Assembly: GCA_030737835.1 (NCBI GenBank)
Contig: CM060847.1
Location: forward strand, 13,775,101 to 13,839,100
Origin: Acorus gramineus
Taxonomy: Eukaryota > Streptophyta > Magnoliopsida > Acorales > Acoraceae
DNA: 64,000 nucleotides
Direction: 5' to 3'
Shown piece after piece: positions 26,378 to 42,846 of this stretch; position 1 is the first letter of the stretch, and each line of letters opens with the position of its first letter. The notes below the pieces were generated by a model. The model was not told the origin of the DNA. It searched no databases and saw nothing but the letters and a program-made list of their open reading frames with translations. A program made the position numbers and the translations under genes.

Positions 26378-27109
26378 ATTCGGTAAATTTTTAGTTGGCA
26401 ATGTTTATAATAGAGGGAGGGGTGGGGAGAAGGCAAACAGTGGAAGCTGTGATCTTCATGTGTGGCCAATATTACACACACTGTCCTTTTCACATTCTTA
26501 GTTATGGTCTGGGTTTCGTAGAGAAATGATTGACAAGCCCCAATTCGTAGGTCCTAAATAAACCCCATAACATGGCAGGGTTAAAATTTTAGTTTTACAT
26601 TTAATTGTGATTTCTAACCTCTTAAACGAAATTAATGCAGTCCTTTGTTATTTTCTTCATTGGAATCGTGCGTGTGGAGCATTAAATAGCGTTTTTTATT
26701 TTTTTTTACTTTCTCACTTTTGAATTCCTCACATTTGAATTGTTCTTAATCATTTTTCATGGTGAATTTGCATAATTTTTTTTTTTAAAACTGCAGTGTG
26801 ATTTGATTGTTTGGAGGACTTTTTAAGCGTCTAATCTTATTGAAAAAAAACATATATTATATGTTGTATGTTTTTCGATTGTTTCATTTTTTTTTTAATG
26901 TTAATTTAGTTGTTTATGTTGTTAAATGTGATTTTTAATACAGCATATCTTTTGTTTGGCATGTGAATCTCAGTGACATATGTGTACCATGTTACAGAGA
27001 ATATAACTAATTATTATATCGATGTTTTGTATTTTTTTCATTACTAGCTTCATCAATTTATGAATGTAACTAACTTATTATATGAATTTTATATTACAAT
27101 CAAAGTTAC
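26378..27109. other. Intergenic, AT-rich
   Basis: No gene or RNA is seen. This is the upstream flank of CRK-A. Confidence 0.5.
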
Positions 27110-29890
27110 ATATTGGATTTGAAACATCATAAATTTAGCACAGAAAACACATAATGGATTTGAAAAATGAAATATTAAAATATGTGATGTGCGTTTGGAT
27201 TTAACATCTTAAAATCCACCCAAGCACAGCCTTAGTCTATGTATCTAGAGTCCTGAGACTACATTATGTAATTTTTGATCACTGGAATACACACAAACAT
27301 TTTTTGTTCACACTATCAGATAGTGAAATCATTCAATCAAATTGCTCACATCATTATTCAAGAAATTATAAGTCTTTTCATTGTACCTTATAAAATATCT
27401 TATTCCATGTATTGAAGAAAAAAATTAAAGTTGATTGTAATCCAAAAATTAAATAGAATTAAGATGGATCAACCACCCTATTAAATCCATAAGCATATAA
27501 GAAGTGCGCATTTGTATTATTGGATTCTTTCTGTTACATCCTTTTCATCCATACACCATTAAGGATAACTCTTACCAAGAAGTTTCGGGGCTAGTGAGGA
27601 GAAGAAATTGACTTGGAATCTGATGGAGATTATGTTCTTGGTGAGGCCTATTTCCAATAGACCCCTTATCGGGTTGGGTCGGGTCAAGTCCAGGCATGAC
27701 CTCTTACATGGCTAATCATTGTCCAGGGATTCCAATGAGCTGAGGGCTCCAAAATCTATAAAAAAAAATCTAGGAGAAATTGTTCAAATACTCCTTGATT
27801 AAGAGTCTAATTTTTTTTCTATCCCTAGACTTTTTTTTTATTTTTTATTTACCCCTGAAATCTTGTCTTTTTTTTTTTTACCTCTCGACCTGTGCCACCT
27901 CATTTTTTATACCTAAATCACCCCCATCTGTAAATTAGTATTACATTTATGTAATTGATCGTTATATTTTTGTAATCAATTATTACATTTCTATAATTTA
28001 CATATTCTTAGTTTAGTTCTATGTATGATATTACATATTTTTTGTGTAAATTATAGTTTTTGTAATTTCTGTTGTAATTGTTATCAGAATAATAGAAAAT
28101 ATTATATTTCTATTATGTAAATGATAGATTATGACATTGGGCATCACATTGGTAGTTTTTGTTGTAGTTGTTATGTAAATGTTAATTTCAGAAATTGTTA
28201 AGTACATGTATCAAAAAGTAATTTTATTAAAATATTACAATTGTTCATAAATTTTCAGTTCAGATTCATGCTATTACTAATTTTGTTCATTTTGCTAAAT
28301 AAAAATTTATTTAAGTGTTTGATTGTTGTATTTTTTTATATAGCTTGAAAAACCCGTTCTTTGTTAAGAAGTACATTGAATGTCTAGTTCGATAATTTTG
28401 TTTCATTTTACGCAAGAGGACATGAAGAGGATTAAGGGGTGATAACCATTAATCATTAAGATTTGAAGAAAACGTCGTAATTCAAACAATTGATGTATTT
28501 ATTTTAACGAAACTTTAAGATTATATCTATAACAATTTTGTGTACACTGAATGCATTTACATATGATAATGTAATAACATTGAAAATGTATATATGATAT
28601 TTTGTGTATAAATATCTTTGCATACTTCAATATTTTTGTAGATAACTATTAAAAATTTGTAACTATGTGTATAATTTCTGTATGTATCACATAATATTTA
28701 TATATTTCTGTAACTCTGTATGAAAGGGATAGTTCGGGTATTATGAAAATTCATGGGCAAAAAAAAAATAGATCAGATTTTAGGGTAAATAAAAAATAAA
28801 AAAAATCTAGGGTAGAAAAATATATGACCCTTAGTCAAGAGGTATTTGAACAATTCTCCCAAAAATCTTTTACTCGTGGCACCATGGGATTTGGTTTTTA
28901 TCTTGTTTTTTAATTTTTATTTTCATTTTAAATATGATCTATTTTTGTGTTTTTTTATGATCTTATTCTATTATGATTTATTTTAATCAAGATCTATTTG
29001 AGTAAATCTTTAATTTTTAGAACCATTTAAAAAATTCATGTGATAAAAAAATTATAAACAAGTGGCGTCGTTTCAAAATGATAAGTCCACTGAATTTTAC
29101 ACTATCATTTGTTTTCATTTGAAAATGAAAAGATTCAGACCATTTTATTGATATTCTTTTTTTTTTTTTTTTTGGGATCAATAATGATAAACATAATTTA
29201 TAACAGATTCCTCATTAACACACTCACCTCAGAAAATAAAGGAAAAAGTTGATAAATATGGGACCATATTAGATTCAATGCGAGTTGTACAATTTAATTG
29301 TTCAAAGCATTTACGACACTAAAAAAGAAAGATTAGAATTTAATTAAAGGATAATTTTAATTTTAAAATATTTAATGATATAATATTTCAATCCAAATGA
29401 CTTGGACAATCAGATTGTTCAACTTGCATTGGATCTAACTCAATCCTGATAAACATCTATCTCACAAAGTTTTCATGCCAAAGAAGAGGGAGTGAAGGGG
29501 GGAATTGTTGAAGGAGAGATTTGGGTGGATTTTGTGGGTATTGTTTGAGATGGGTTAGGCTGTGATGGGGGTGGGATGTGAAGAGGTGGGGTTGATCCCT
29601 TTCAAATACACAAAAAAAAAAAATAATTTAATACGCAGTCGGTGAGGAGCTACTGGGGTAGTATTAACCGTCCTAATGTTTTTTTTTTTTTGTCAAATTT
29701 TTTTCTATCAACACAATTCTATTATTAAACACAATTTCTATTATTAAAGAAGGGGTATTTCTCCCATTCTATCAAGATGAGGTTTGGTAAGTGATTTTTA
29801 GTTAAGTGCTGTTACATTCAGTCTGTTTTACAGATCCATCTACAATCTCATATATGTTTGAGTTTTATCATAGTTTGTGAGATTGAATTT
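27110..29890. repeat. Segmentally duplicated flank, copy S1
   Basis: It matches S2 (49130-51000) and S3 (56400-57145 plus 59875-59927 and 61955-62640) in order: CACACTATCAGATAGTGAAA block, AAGATGGATCAACCACCCTA, CTTACCAAGAAGTTTC, CTTATCGGGTTGGGTCGGGT. S1 and S2 also share the late block GGAATTGTTGAAGGAGAGAT and the M3 phrase near the end. It is non-coding as far as I can see. An inverted-repeat element (27772-28860) sits inside. Confidence 0.75.
27772..28860. mobile_element. 1.1-kb inverted-repeat element inside S1
   Basis: The left end AGGAGAAATTGTTCAAATAC and the right end in reverse complement GGGAGAATTGTTCAAATACC continue as inverted copies through TTGACTAAGGGTC. It is flanked by AAAAATCT on both sides (27764-27771 and 28861-28868). 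The S3 copy at about 57105-57122 lacks it. No transposase frame was seen. The flank duplication of 8-9 bp allows hAT or Mutator-like assignment. Confidence 0.7.
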
Positions 29891-30641
29891 CTTATTTATT
29901 TTTTTAAAGAAAAAATAAAATAATGTAATTCAGTATATACTTCAATGTGTCTATGACTTTAATAAAAGAAAACGGGTGAGGGTTACCGCACTAGTGGGTG
30001 GACATATTATTTTCATTTTTAGTTGTGTATGACAAATATTTGACAAATGTTTTGTATGTGAACATTTATAAATCATACTAAAAAAGTACAATAAAAATAC
30101 ATATATAATTAAATTATTTCAAGATGTATTACGTTATTAGTATAAAAAAAAATTCTTTATTAGGTGTGAATGCAGCATCGACAATTCATATCAAATTTCT
30201 AAATAACGAAACACATAATAAACAATTCAAACTAAATAAATACTAAACGCACAGTTCAATTAACAAAAATTTGTACAACCGGATAAACACGGGAGGGGGA
30301 CAATCTAAATACTTTTCTAACATTCAAAAAAATTTCAAAATACTTTGTTACTGTATCCCTGGTGTGTACAATTTTATCATAGGTTTCATACTCTCATTCA
30401 CTCTCATTTTCTTTTCTTTTTCTTTTTTTCAAGCTGAAATGAGAGAGACCTTGAAAACGAGAGGAGTTATCTTCAAATCTCTCTCTCTCTCTCTAGAGAA
30501 GTTGGAAAAATCCGACCCTCCAAAACGCGTCAGATTGACTTGTGTTGATAACCTTCAATGCAAACATTCAAACTCTATTTACATTTCCAAATCAACTAAT
30601 GTCATTTCAAATTCATGTAAAAAAAAAAAAAAACAGAGGAC
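29891..30641. other. Intergenic, AT-rich, with a (CT)n tract
   Basis: No gene is seen. A short CT run lies near 30479-30494. A plus-strand open frame starting at 30271 runs through the following CRK fragment in another frame and is not supported. Confidence 0.45.
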
Positions 30642-30861
30642 ATGCATCTCCTTCTACACTCTGTTTCAATTCTCATTCACATTTTCACAATCACCACCAT
30701 CAGAGCCCAACAAGGCCCCACTTACCTCTACTGCTCCTCCACCACTTCCAACTACACCTCTGGAAGCCAATTCGAGGCCAACCTCAACCGCACCCTCCAA
30801 TCCCTCACCATCAACAACCCCAACCTCAACCGCCCCACTTACCTCTACTGCTCCTCCACCA
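30642..30861 (+). pseudogene. Plus-strand CRK (DUF26) first-exon fragment
   Basis: The frame reads a signal peptide (LLLHSVSILIHIFTITTIRA) and then the start of a Gnk2 domain: GPTYLYCSSTTSNYTSGSQF and NLNRTLQSL. After 39 codons a perfect 30-bp direct repeat (30715-30744 and 30832-30861) begins a second round (RPTYLYCSST), which is cut where the DUF1995 unit B begins. The type differs from the three minus-strand CRKs (YLYCSSTTSNYTSGS in place of NQFCQNNGDYTTNST), so it is another CRK lineage. It lacks the Cys motif and everything after it. Confidence 0.7.
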
Positions 30862-32881
30862 TTTTATGAATTTAAGACAGTCAGATTGATTCAAATACAA
30901 AATAAACATGAAAAAACAAACAGATCATTCATTCTCTGAGTAAATGTAAATGTCTGATGGCAAGTTGATTGATTAATTCAATCAGATAAAGAAGAAATAG
31001 GGGTTAGCACTCGATTTAGTTGATACCATCGCAGACCCTCCTTATCATCTCCACCTGATCCGCCTCCGGCGCTGCGAACACCACCACGTCGGCGGAGCTC
31101 AGACTCCCCTCCTCCACCTCATCAAGTACCGAATTCTCAACCGCATTCGACGATTCGCCGGATGCAAATGTGGATTCAATTGAAGGCCACAAGACTAGAA
31201 TTCTCACCGGACCACCATTTCTTTTGATGGGGAGGTCGGCGAAGACGTCGAAAACAAGCGATGAGAGCGAATCCGGCGAGTCATCGATGACGGGGAGCTC
31301 GACTTGGAACCTGGGCTGCTGTTTTGGTTTCTTGAGCCTCCCAAGGAGGGCGGGATTGTTGAGTGGCTTGGATAAGGAGGAGGAGAGGCATGACTTGAGT
31401 TGGAGGATTGCTTGTTCTTTGGTGGTGGGGGGTTTGAGGGGATTTGAGGAGTTTTGGAGGGATGAAAGAGGGGTTTGGGGAGTGGTGAAGAGGGGTTTTT
31501 TAGGGGAGAGGGAGAGGTGGGGATGTGGGAGGAGATGGGTTGGGAGTGGTGGGAGGAGGGTTTTGGGGAGTGGGTTTGATGGATTCAATGGGGTTCTTTT
31601 GGGTGGTGTTTGAATGGGGATTTTGAGGTTTGAAGAAGCCATATATTTTTTTTTTCCGATTTGGTGAAACCTTATCCACTTTGGAGGGGGTTTGGAAATG
31701 ATGAGTTTGTGAAGAGGAAGATTGGGTGTGAACTGTGAAGTATATGTGATATTTTGGTTTGGATCACACGTGATTCGCTGTATGAATCTGTTGCCTAAAA
31801 AGGGAGTCATCAAGTGCATTGTGAAAACAAAATATTTTAAAAAACTCTTGCTGATAAGAGTTCGAAACACTCTATTTTTACAGTGCACTTGATGATTCCC
31901 TCATACGTACGTAGCAAATCACCGTAGGTTTGCTACATGAAAAAACTCTGTAGTAAACCACAGATGATCCGATCCCTTTTTTCATCCTTTGTAGTCGTCA
32001 CGTTACAAAGTAGTCTATAGATCGCTTAACACAGTAAATGTTTCATTTTTTTAATAAATACTTCCTTATGAAAAACACATAAAATATGCATTTAATCCGC
32101 GTTAACGTGTAATTAATTTTTATTAAAAAATCAAATGAAACAACAAGTAGAGTTGAATGTATATTTATTTGAATTTTATTATTCAGTTTTTTTTTTCTAA
32201 TCCTAATTCTAATCCGATATATCTGGATAGCATCATATACTTACATTAAAAAAATATATACGTTGTTAGAAGTTTTTTACATTTTTTATAAATGGATCCA
32301 TGCAATTTATTATATTATCAAAATATATCATTCATTGTTTTACATAAAAAATAACTCATTAGATAAAGCATAGAATTTAAAAAAAAATTAAAACATGTGG
32401 AGGAGTAGGGACTAAAATTGATGCTAGAAAAGAAAATGATCCACCCGGTTTCTAAGAACCTGATCCGACAAACCACCTCGGCTTTGACACTCCCAAATGC
32501 GAAGACGAGGCCCGGCCCAATCACGTCGACTTAATCCAACTATCAAATACATACAAATATGACACTCACCTTCAATACTTTGCAGACAACTTGTGATTCA
32601 ATCAGTTCAAATAGATTCCTTTGGTGGAAACCTATCTTGTTTTTGGAATTCCTCAATGAACTCACATCTTCTCTTCCAAAGTGGATTTTTTTTTTTTTGG
32701 GTCACATCTTCCAGAGTGGATTTGATTTGTTTTGCCAAGTCTTTTTCATCTTGGATAATAGTGGGTCTAAGTGGGGTCCTTCCAACACGAATACAAACAT
32801 ACAAAAGAACTATATTCTAATCAGTTTACTTTGAGGACCGTTTGGAAGTGCGTGTTTGCAATATCTAAAACAAATACAAAA
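30860..32881. repeat. Duplicated block, DUF1995 unit B (truncated)
   Basis: Homology to unit C starts within the DUF1995 intron at CATTTTATGAATTTAAGACA (33481 in C), directly after the CRK fragment, with about 2 bp of shared sequence at the join. The right end joins the start of unit C through the shared hexamer ACAAAA (32876-32881). Such a junction of unit end to unit start is what a local tandem duplication leaves. Confidence 0.85.
31027..31642 (-). pseudogene. DUF1995 copy B, first exon only
   Basis: Exon 1 is open from MASSNLK to RRVCDG, 616 bp, the same length as in A and C, and its donor (GGTATCAAC) is intact. Exon 2 is missing, because the block breaks off inside the intron. If transcribed, translation would run into intron and stop after GIN, giving a truncated 208-aa product with the transit-peptide-like part and half of the DUF1995 domain. 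It is nearly identical to copy C, so the loss is recent. Confidence 0.8.
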
Positions 32882-35600
32882 GTATCAAACATGATTTTTT
32901 TTATCACCCTAACAAAAGTACAAAACTAGAATCCATAACTTCCAAGAACACATTTTTCACCAACAAATTGCTCCTATAACATTAACATACACAACATGTA
33001 AAAATTCATTCAACATATCACAGCCAAAAAATCACAGACCACGTATGCAATTCTGTGCTACCTCTCTTTCTTTCCAGTGACATTGGTCGCCAAATCCCTG
33101 ATGAACTTCACGGATTTGGTGATAGGCGACGTCGCGGCCATCACATTGTACAACACAGTCTCCACCTCTCCGATCGACGGCCGCCTCTTAAACTTTGAAA
33201 CCGCCTTCAATTCGCCATCTTCGACTTCGACGAAGACCACCCAATCTTCCCTTCCACACTTAAAAACAACACCCTTTCTCTTGCTCAACAACCCTCTCAC
33301 CTCCAACCCCATGAAAGAATACACCACATCAAACGACCCCAAAAAGCCCACCAAAGCCTTCTCACCATCAATGAAGCTCTCCCACTTTGGATTCAAAACA
33401 ACAACCGGCTTCGCATAAACCCCTTGAATCATAAGTACCAGGAGTTATTATCATAATTATAAAGTGAAATAAGTTCATTTCATTTTATGAATTTAAGACA
33501 GTCAGATTGATTCAAATACAAAATAAACATGAAAAAACAAACAGATCATTCATTCTCTGAGTAAATGTAAATGTCTGATGGCAAGTTGATTGATTAATTC
33601 AATCAGATAAAGAAGAAATAGGGGTTAGCACTCGATTTAGTTGATACCATCGCAGGCCCTCCTTATCATCTCCACCTGATCCGCCTCCGGCGCTGCGAAC
33701 ACCACCACGTCGGCGGAGCTCAGACTCCCCTCCTCCACCTCATCAAGTACCGAATTCTCAACCGCATTCGACGATTCGCCGGATGCAAATGCGGATTCAA
33801 TTGAAGGCCACAAGACTAGAATTCTCACCGGACCACCATTTCTTTTGATGGGGAGGTCGGCGAAGACGTCGAAAACAAGCGATGAGAGCGAATCCGGCGA
33901 GTCATCGATGACGGGGAGCTCGACTTGGAACCTGGGCTGCTGTTTTGGTTTCTTGAGCCTCCCAAGGAGGGCGGGATTGTTGAGTGGCTTGGATAAGGAG
34001 GAGGAGAGGCATGACTTGAGTTGGAGGATTGCTTGTTCTTTGGTGGTGGGGGGTTTGAGGGGATTTGAGGAGTTTTGGAGGGATGAAAGAGGGGTTTGGG
34101 GAGTGGTGAAGAGGGGTTTTTTAGGGGAGAGGGAGAGGTGGGGATGTGGGAGGAGATGGGTTGGGAGTGGTGGAAGGAGGGTTTTGGGGAGTGGGTTTGA
34201 TGGATTCAATGGGGTTCTTCTGGGTGGTGTTTGAATGGGGATTTTGAGGTTTGAAGAAGCCATATTTTTTTTTTTTTACGATTTGGTGAAACCTTATCCG
34301 CTTTGGAGGGGGTTTGGAAATGATAAGTTTGTGAAGAGGAAGATTGGGTGTGAACTGTGAAGTATATGTGATATTTTGGTTTGGATCACACATGCATGGT
34401 TAGCTATATGAGTCTTATCTGTAGCAACCAATGGTAATCTGTTGCCTAATAAGGGAGTCATCAAGTGCATTGTGAAAAAAAATATTTAAAAAACTCTTGC
34501 TGATAAGAGTTCGGCACACCTATTTTTACGGTGTACTTGAAGATACCCTTATACGTGGCGAATCACCATAAGTTTGCTACATGAAAAAACTCTGTAGTAA
34601 ATCACAGATGATCCGATCCCTGTTTTTCATCCTTTGTAGTCGTCACGTTACAAAGTAGTCTATAGATCGCTTAACACAGTAAATGTTTCATTTTTTTTTT
34701 GATAAATACTTCATTATGAAAAACACATAAAATATGCATTTAATCCGTGTGAACGTGTAATTAATTTTTATTAAAAAATGTACACCACTAACTAGTATAT
34801 ACTATAGCAAAAAATCAAAAGGTGTGTGAGCTACAAATGAAACAACACGTAGAGTTGAATGTATATTTATTTGAATTTTATTATTCAGTTTTTTTTTTCT
34901 AATCCTAATTCTAATCTGATATATCTGGATAGCATCATATACTTACATTATATATATATATATATTGTTAGAAGTTTTTTACATTTTTTATAAATGGATT
35001 CATGCAATTTATTAGAATATCAAAATATATCATTCATTGTTTTACATAAAAAAAAATAACTCATTAGATAGAGCATAGAATTTAAAAAAAAATTAAAACA
35101 TGTGGAGGAGTGGGGACTAAAATTGATGCTAGAAAAGAAAATGATCCACCGGTTTCTAAGAACCTGATCCGACAAACCACCTCGGCTTTGACACTCCCAA
35201 ATGCGAAGACGAAGCCCGGCCCAATCACGTCGACTTAATCCAACCATCAAATATCCAGCCCACAAGCCCATAAAAAATATGACACTCACCTTCAACACTT
35301 TGCAGACAACTTGTGATTCAATCAGTTCAAATAGATTCCTTTGGTGGAAACCTACCTTGTTTTTGGAATTCCTCAATGAACTCACATCTTCTCTTCCAAA
35401 GTGGATTTTTTTTTTTTGGGTCACATCTTCCAGAGTGGATTTGATTTGTTTTGCCAAGTCTTTTTCATCTTGGATAATAGTGGGTCTAAGTGGGGGTCCT
35501 TCCAACACGAATACAAACATACAAAAGAACTATATTCTAATCAGTTTACTTTGAGGACCGTTTGGAAGTGCGTGTTTGCAGTATCTAAAACAAATACAAA
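32876..35600. repeat. Duplicated block, DUF1995 unit C
   Basis: This counterpart of unit A carries the full gene and upstream spacer. An additional insertion of about 55 bp around 34780-34835 (ACTAACTAGTATATACTATA region) is absent from A and B. The spacer shows no other gene. Confidence 0.8.
33058..34263 (-). CDS. DUF1995 (LPA3-like) chloroplast protein, copy C
   Basis: Exons are 33648-34263 and 33058-33422, 326 aa, with the same phase-1 intron as copy A. Differences from A are few: for example Pro for Ser in LLPHPHLSLS, Lys for Thr in SPKKPLF, Asn for Lys in IKRNGG, Ala for Thr in VYAKPVV and Cys for Ser in FKCGRED. Both splice sites are intact, so it looks functional. The intron is clearly more diverged from copy A than the exons and the 3' flank. 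Confidence 0.85.
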
Positions 35601-36393
35601 AACGATTTATGCATTTGATGATCAGTCTCTTTGTTTTATGTGTTTTTTTTTTTTACTTCTTTGACGTATTGAAAGTTAAACAATGCTTTTAAAATATCGC
35701 TCGCTTCTCCTAACGAGGTGACCCCGAGCCCGGTTGGATGTGTGTTTCACACCACTCACATACACAGCGTTTTATAGAGGGGCATGGAATGTCCTGCTTT
35801 TTCACCACCGAACATATACACCAACAATAATGTTTGACTGCATTATTTGTTTTTGGCTTATGAAAAGTGAATGATTACAATTATAACCCTCCTGACATTG
35901 TAAAAAGAGGGGGTAATAAAAGCAAATGCGGAGGGACAATATGATAAATACCACCCATTCCAACTCAAAACATCATGTTCATCTTATTAGATTATAGGTA
36001 CTTATTAAGTTTTTTTTTTTTTTGGTGCAAGTAATCGAGGCCCCAACAACATGCAATTCCACTCATATATACCAGGTAATTGAAAAGTAATGCTGGGAAT
36101 CGGAGTAGATAATTAGATAGAAAAATAAAAAAACACATAATTACATCAAAAGAAATTTATGTGGTTCACCAAAATATAGCTTACATCCATAGAGAGGAAT
36201 GATAACAAAAAATTCTATTTTTCTAATGTACGTACAGACACATTGGTGGGTTACATATTTGATCTCTTTCCTTCTTAAAACCTTAGAGTTGTCCTATTTG
36301 TTCTCTTAAACATATGAAAAACTCTTACTCAGAAAATAGTATATATAACCTAGATATAATATCATAATGTACAAATCCATCATATCATATGAC
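35601..36393. other. Spacer, counterpart of 21246-22030
   Basis: It aligns with the block A spacer (shared CGAGGCCCCAACAACATG and GAAATTTATGTGGTTCACC). No gene is present. Confidence 0.55.
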
Positions 36394-37036
36394 CAGGGCC
36401 AGCTCGATATGTTATCAGGTCTAAGGCAATTAAATAATATTTATTCTAATTTTAAACTATTAATTTTTTATTTAAATATCATTCTTTTAGTTTTTTGAAA
36501 TGTAAAATTACTAATTAAATTTTTATATTCAAGTTTTTATTTGATTCAAATAAAAAAAAAGACCTTGTTAATTGCTTGTTGTCCACACTATAGGATTTTT
36601 TTCATGTCCACGACAAACAAGAAGTTCATAGAGGTTTTTTTATATAAAGAAGAAATAGAATGAGAAGAAGGTTTTTTTTTTAAATAAAGAAGAAAGATTG
36701 AAAAGAGGATTAGAAGATAATGTGAAAAAGTACTTTTTTAGGCTTTGTCGTTTTATATCCCATTTTTTTGGGATTCAAAAAAACCTTAAAATCCTATTGG
36801 TCATGTAAATTTTTTTTTTGCTATTTTTTAGGTATTATAAAATGTTGTCAATTTTTTAATTGGTTATTTTTTAACCATATTAAATGACTATTAATTTTTA
36901 GAAAAACATTTTTTTTTTGCAACATATTAAGTTATCATGGGTCAGAACCTATTTATAAATAAAAAAAATAGGGACTTTTGTGCATCTGGGGGCCTTAGGC
37001 AATTGCCTAAGTTGCCTAATAAAAGTGCCAGCCTTG
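36394..37036. mobile_element. hAT-type non-autonomous element (CAGGGCCAGC ends)
   Basis: It starts CAGGGCCAGCTCG and ends GTGCCAGCCTTG, so the tips are inverted (CAAGGCTGGCAC). It is flanked by CATATGAC (36386-36393) and CATGTGAC (37037-37044), 7 of 8 matching. The interior is A/T-rich without a frame. The block A spacer keeps the empty site. Confidence 0.8.
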
Positions 37037-37044
37037 CATGTGAC

Positions 37045-37586
37045 TAAGCATGTCAATTATCCAAAAAAATATCCGTATCCGATCTGAATCCGTATCCGAA
37101 AATGCAGAAAATATCTAATATCTGAAAATTTGTATCCGAACCAAATAATCCGTATCTGAAAATTTTTAGATCGGATTAGATATAGCCTATATCCGATCCG
37201 AACAATATCCGTATCCGAACTGTTATTTTATTTATATATGTTAGAATTAGTTTCAACCCTTAGATCAAAATGTAATGGCTCATGATCTAGGGCAAACACA
37301 AACCTATTTAACCATGTTGGATACTTGTTTAACTATATTAGGATTTATGTTTTTATGTCTTTGATGGATACTTATTTAACCATGTTCGGACTTAAGATTT
37401 TATAAATTTTTTATATTTTAATCTGGTTCGGATATTATTCGAATCCGTATCCAGATTTTCAGATCGGATACGGATATGGGTTTTGGAATATCCATCGGAT
37501 ATCGGATACAGATATTTTTTCAGATATCCAATTCGGATACAGATACGGATATGGACCGATCCGTATCTGTTCGATTGACAGGCCTA
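37045..37586. mobile_element. hAT-type non-autonomous element with TATCCG-rich ends
   Basis: The left end TAAGCATGTCAATTATCC and the right end in reverse complement TAGGCCTGTCAATCGAAC are inverted. It is flanked by CATGTGAC (37037-37044) and CATGTAAC (37587-37594), 7 of 8 matching. The left duplication is shared with the preceding element. Sub-terminal arrays of ATCCGTATCCGA-type phrases on both sides are typical of transposase-binding repeats. Confidence 0.85.
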
Positions 37587-37904
37587 CATGTAACAACAAC
37601 ACGTGCACACAAAAAAGTTATGTCAATCTATTTGTTGCAGTTTTTCATAGGTTTAAAAATAAGAATGCAAGACATTAACCTAACATCATAGAACAATGAA
37701 GTAAAGAAAAAAAGCTGACATCCTCCTTTATTTTTGTATCATTATTCCTTACCAGAGGCTCTGACTCTGTTCCAAACACCACTCACATAAATTATTATAC
37801 ATATCAAAAAAAATTCCATGAGAATAGAGGATTCTCCTTGCAAAGGAAACAAGCAGGCATTTCTCCTTTCACTAGTCCACCACTTCATATTGTGCCATTG
37901 ATCC

Positions 37905-41874
<3,970 letters not shown>

Positions 41875-41901
41875 TTTCTGTTCTGGTGGTTTGCCCAACA
41901 A

Positions 41902-42211
41902 TAATTGAGGGTCTGAGTTATGTAGGATTATAGGTGTATATATATTGTAAAATGTTAAATACAGTTTTAGCTCTTTTTTTTCTATATTTCTTTCTTTTGA
42001 GTTGTAATTTAAATTCCAGATGTTTTAAATTTTTTTGGAAATATTATAGATTTTAAAATGAAGTATGTATTTTTATAAAAGAAAATAAAATATGTAGTCC
42101 AATGAATTACATGAATCTATTTATAGAAATTCTTTATACCTTACTCATATGAGTATATGACACTATCAAAGTATACAGGACAGGAATTGGAACTGAAAAA
42201 AGACTTTGTAA
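41902..42211. other. CRK-B upstream region
   Basis: This is A/T-rich promoter sequence. No separate gene is seen. Confidence 0.45.
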
Positions 42212-42846
42212 GAGCATCTCCAATCCTATACTCAAATCTTTACTCAAATTTAAATTTGAGTAAAAGTCACCCAAAACCCTCTCCAACCATTTACCCATAC
42301 TCATACCAAATTAAGCTTTTACTCAAATCTTTACCCAAATTAAGGGAGACTTAAATCTTTACCCAAAATTTTAACATCTCTTGAAACCTTTTCTCAACCT
42401 CTTCTTCTAATATGATTTTTTTTTCTCTTCAACTCCACCTTTTAGTTGAATTAAAATTTGATGCCTTTCCACACCCCCCCCCCCCTAATTTTCACCATCT
42501 CTTGAAAAAAAAAGTATTCTTTTTTAAGTTTTCATCTTTGTTTTTTAACTTCTTATTTTTATTCCAATAAAAAAAATATTATTTTTACTTTTTTTACAAA
42601 AAATTGGATGATAATAATTTTTAAATTTAAATATCTTAAAGGGAAGAAAAATTGAGTAGTAAAAATGTTTAAGGAAACGATTTTGAAAATGTATAGAGGA
42701 AATGATTATAAGAAGATTTGAATTTTTTATTAGATTTGAGTAAAACACAAAATGATGGTTGGAGACGCATCATATCAAATCAAGCTTTTATTCAAATTTT
42801 AAGTAAAATTTAGGTATAGATTTGAGTAAGGACTGGAGATGGCCTC
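42212..42846. repeat. MITE-like element with GAGCATCTCCAAT ends
   Basis: The left end GAGCATCTCCAATCC and the right end in reverse complement GAGGCCATCTCCAGTCC are inverted, and both inner flanks carry CTCAAATCTTTACTCAAAT-type repeats. This terminus is common in plant non-autonomous DNA elements. No convincing target duplication was found, so the superfamily is left open. Confidence 0.55.

Noticed and set aside
30271-30939. 222-aa plus-strand frame across the CRK fragment
   Set aside because: It reads the CRK fragment in the wrong phase; the domain-bearing frame starts at 30642.
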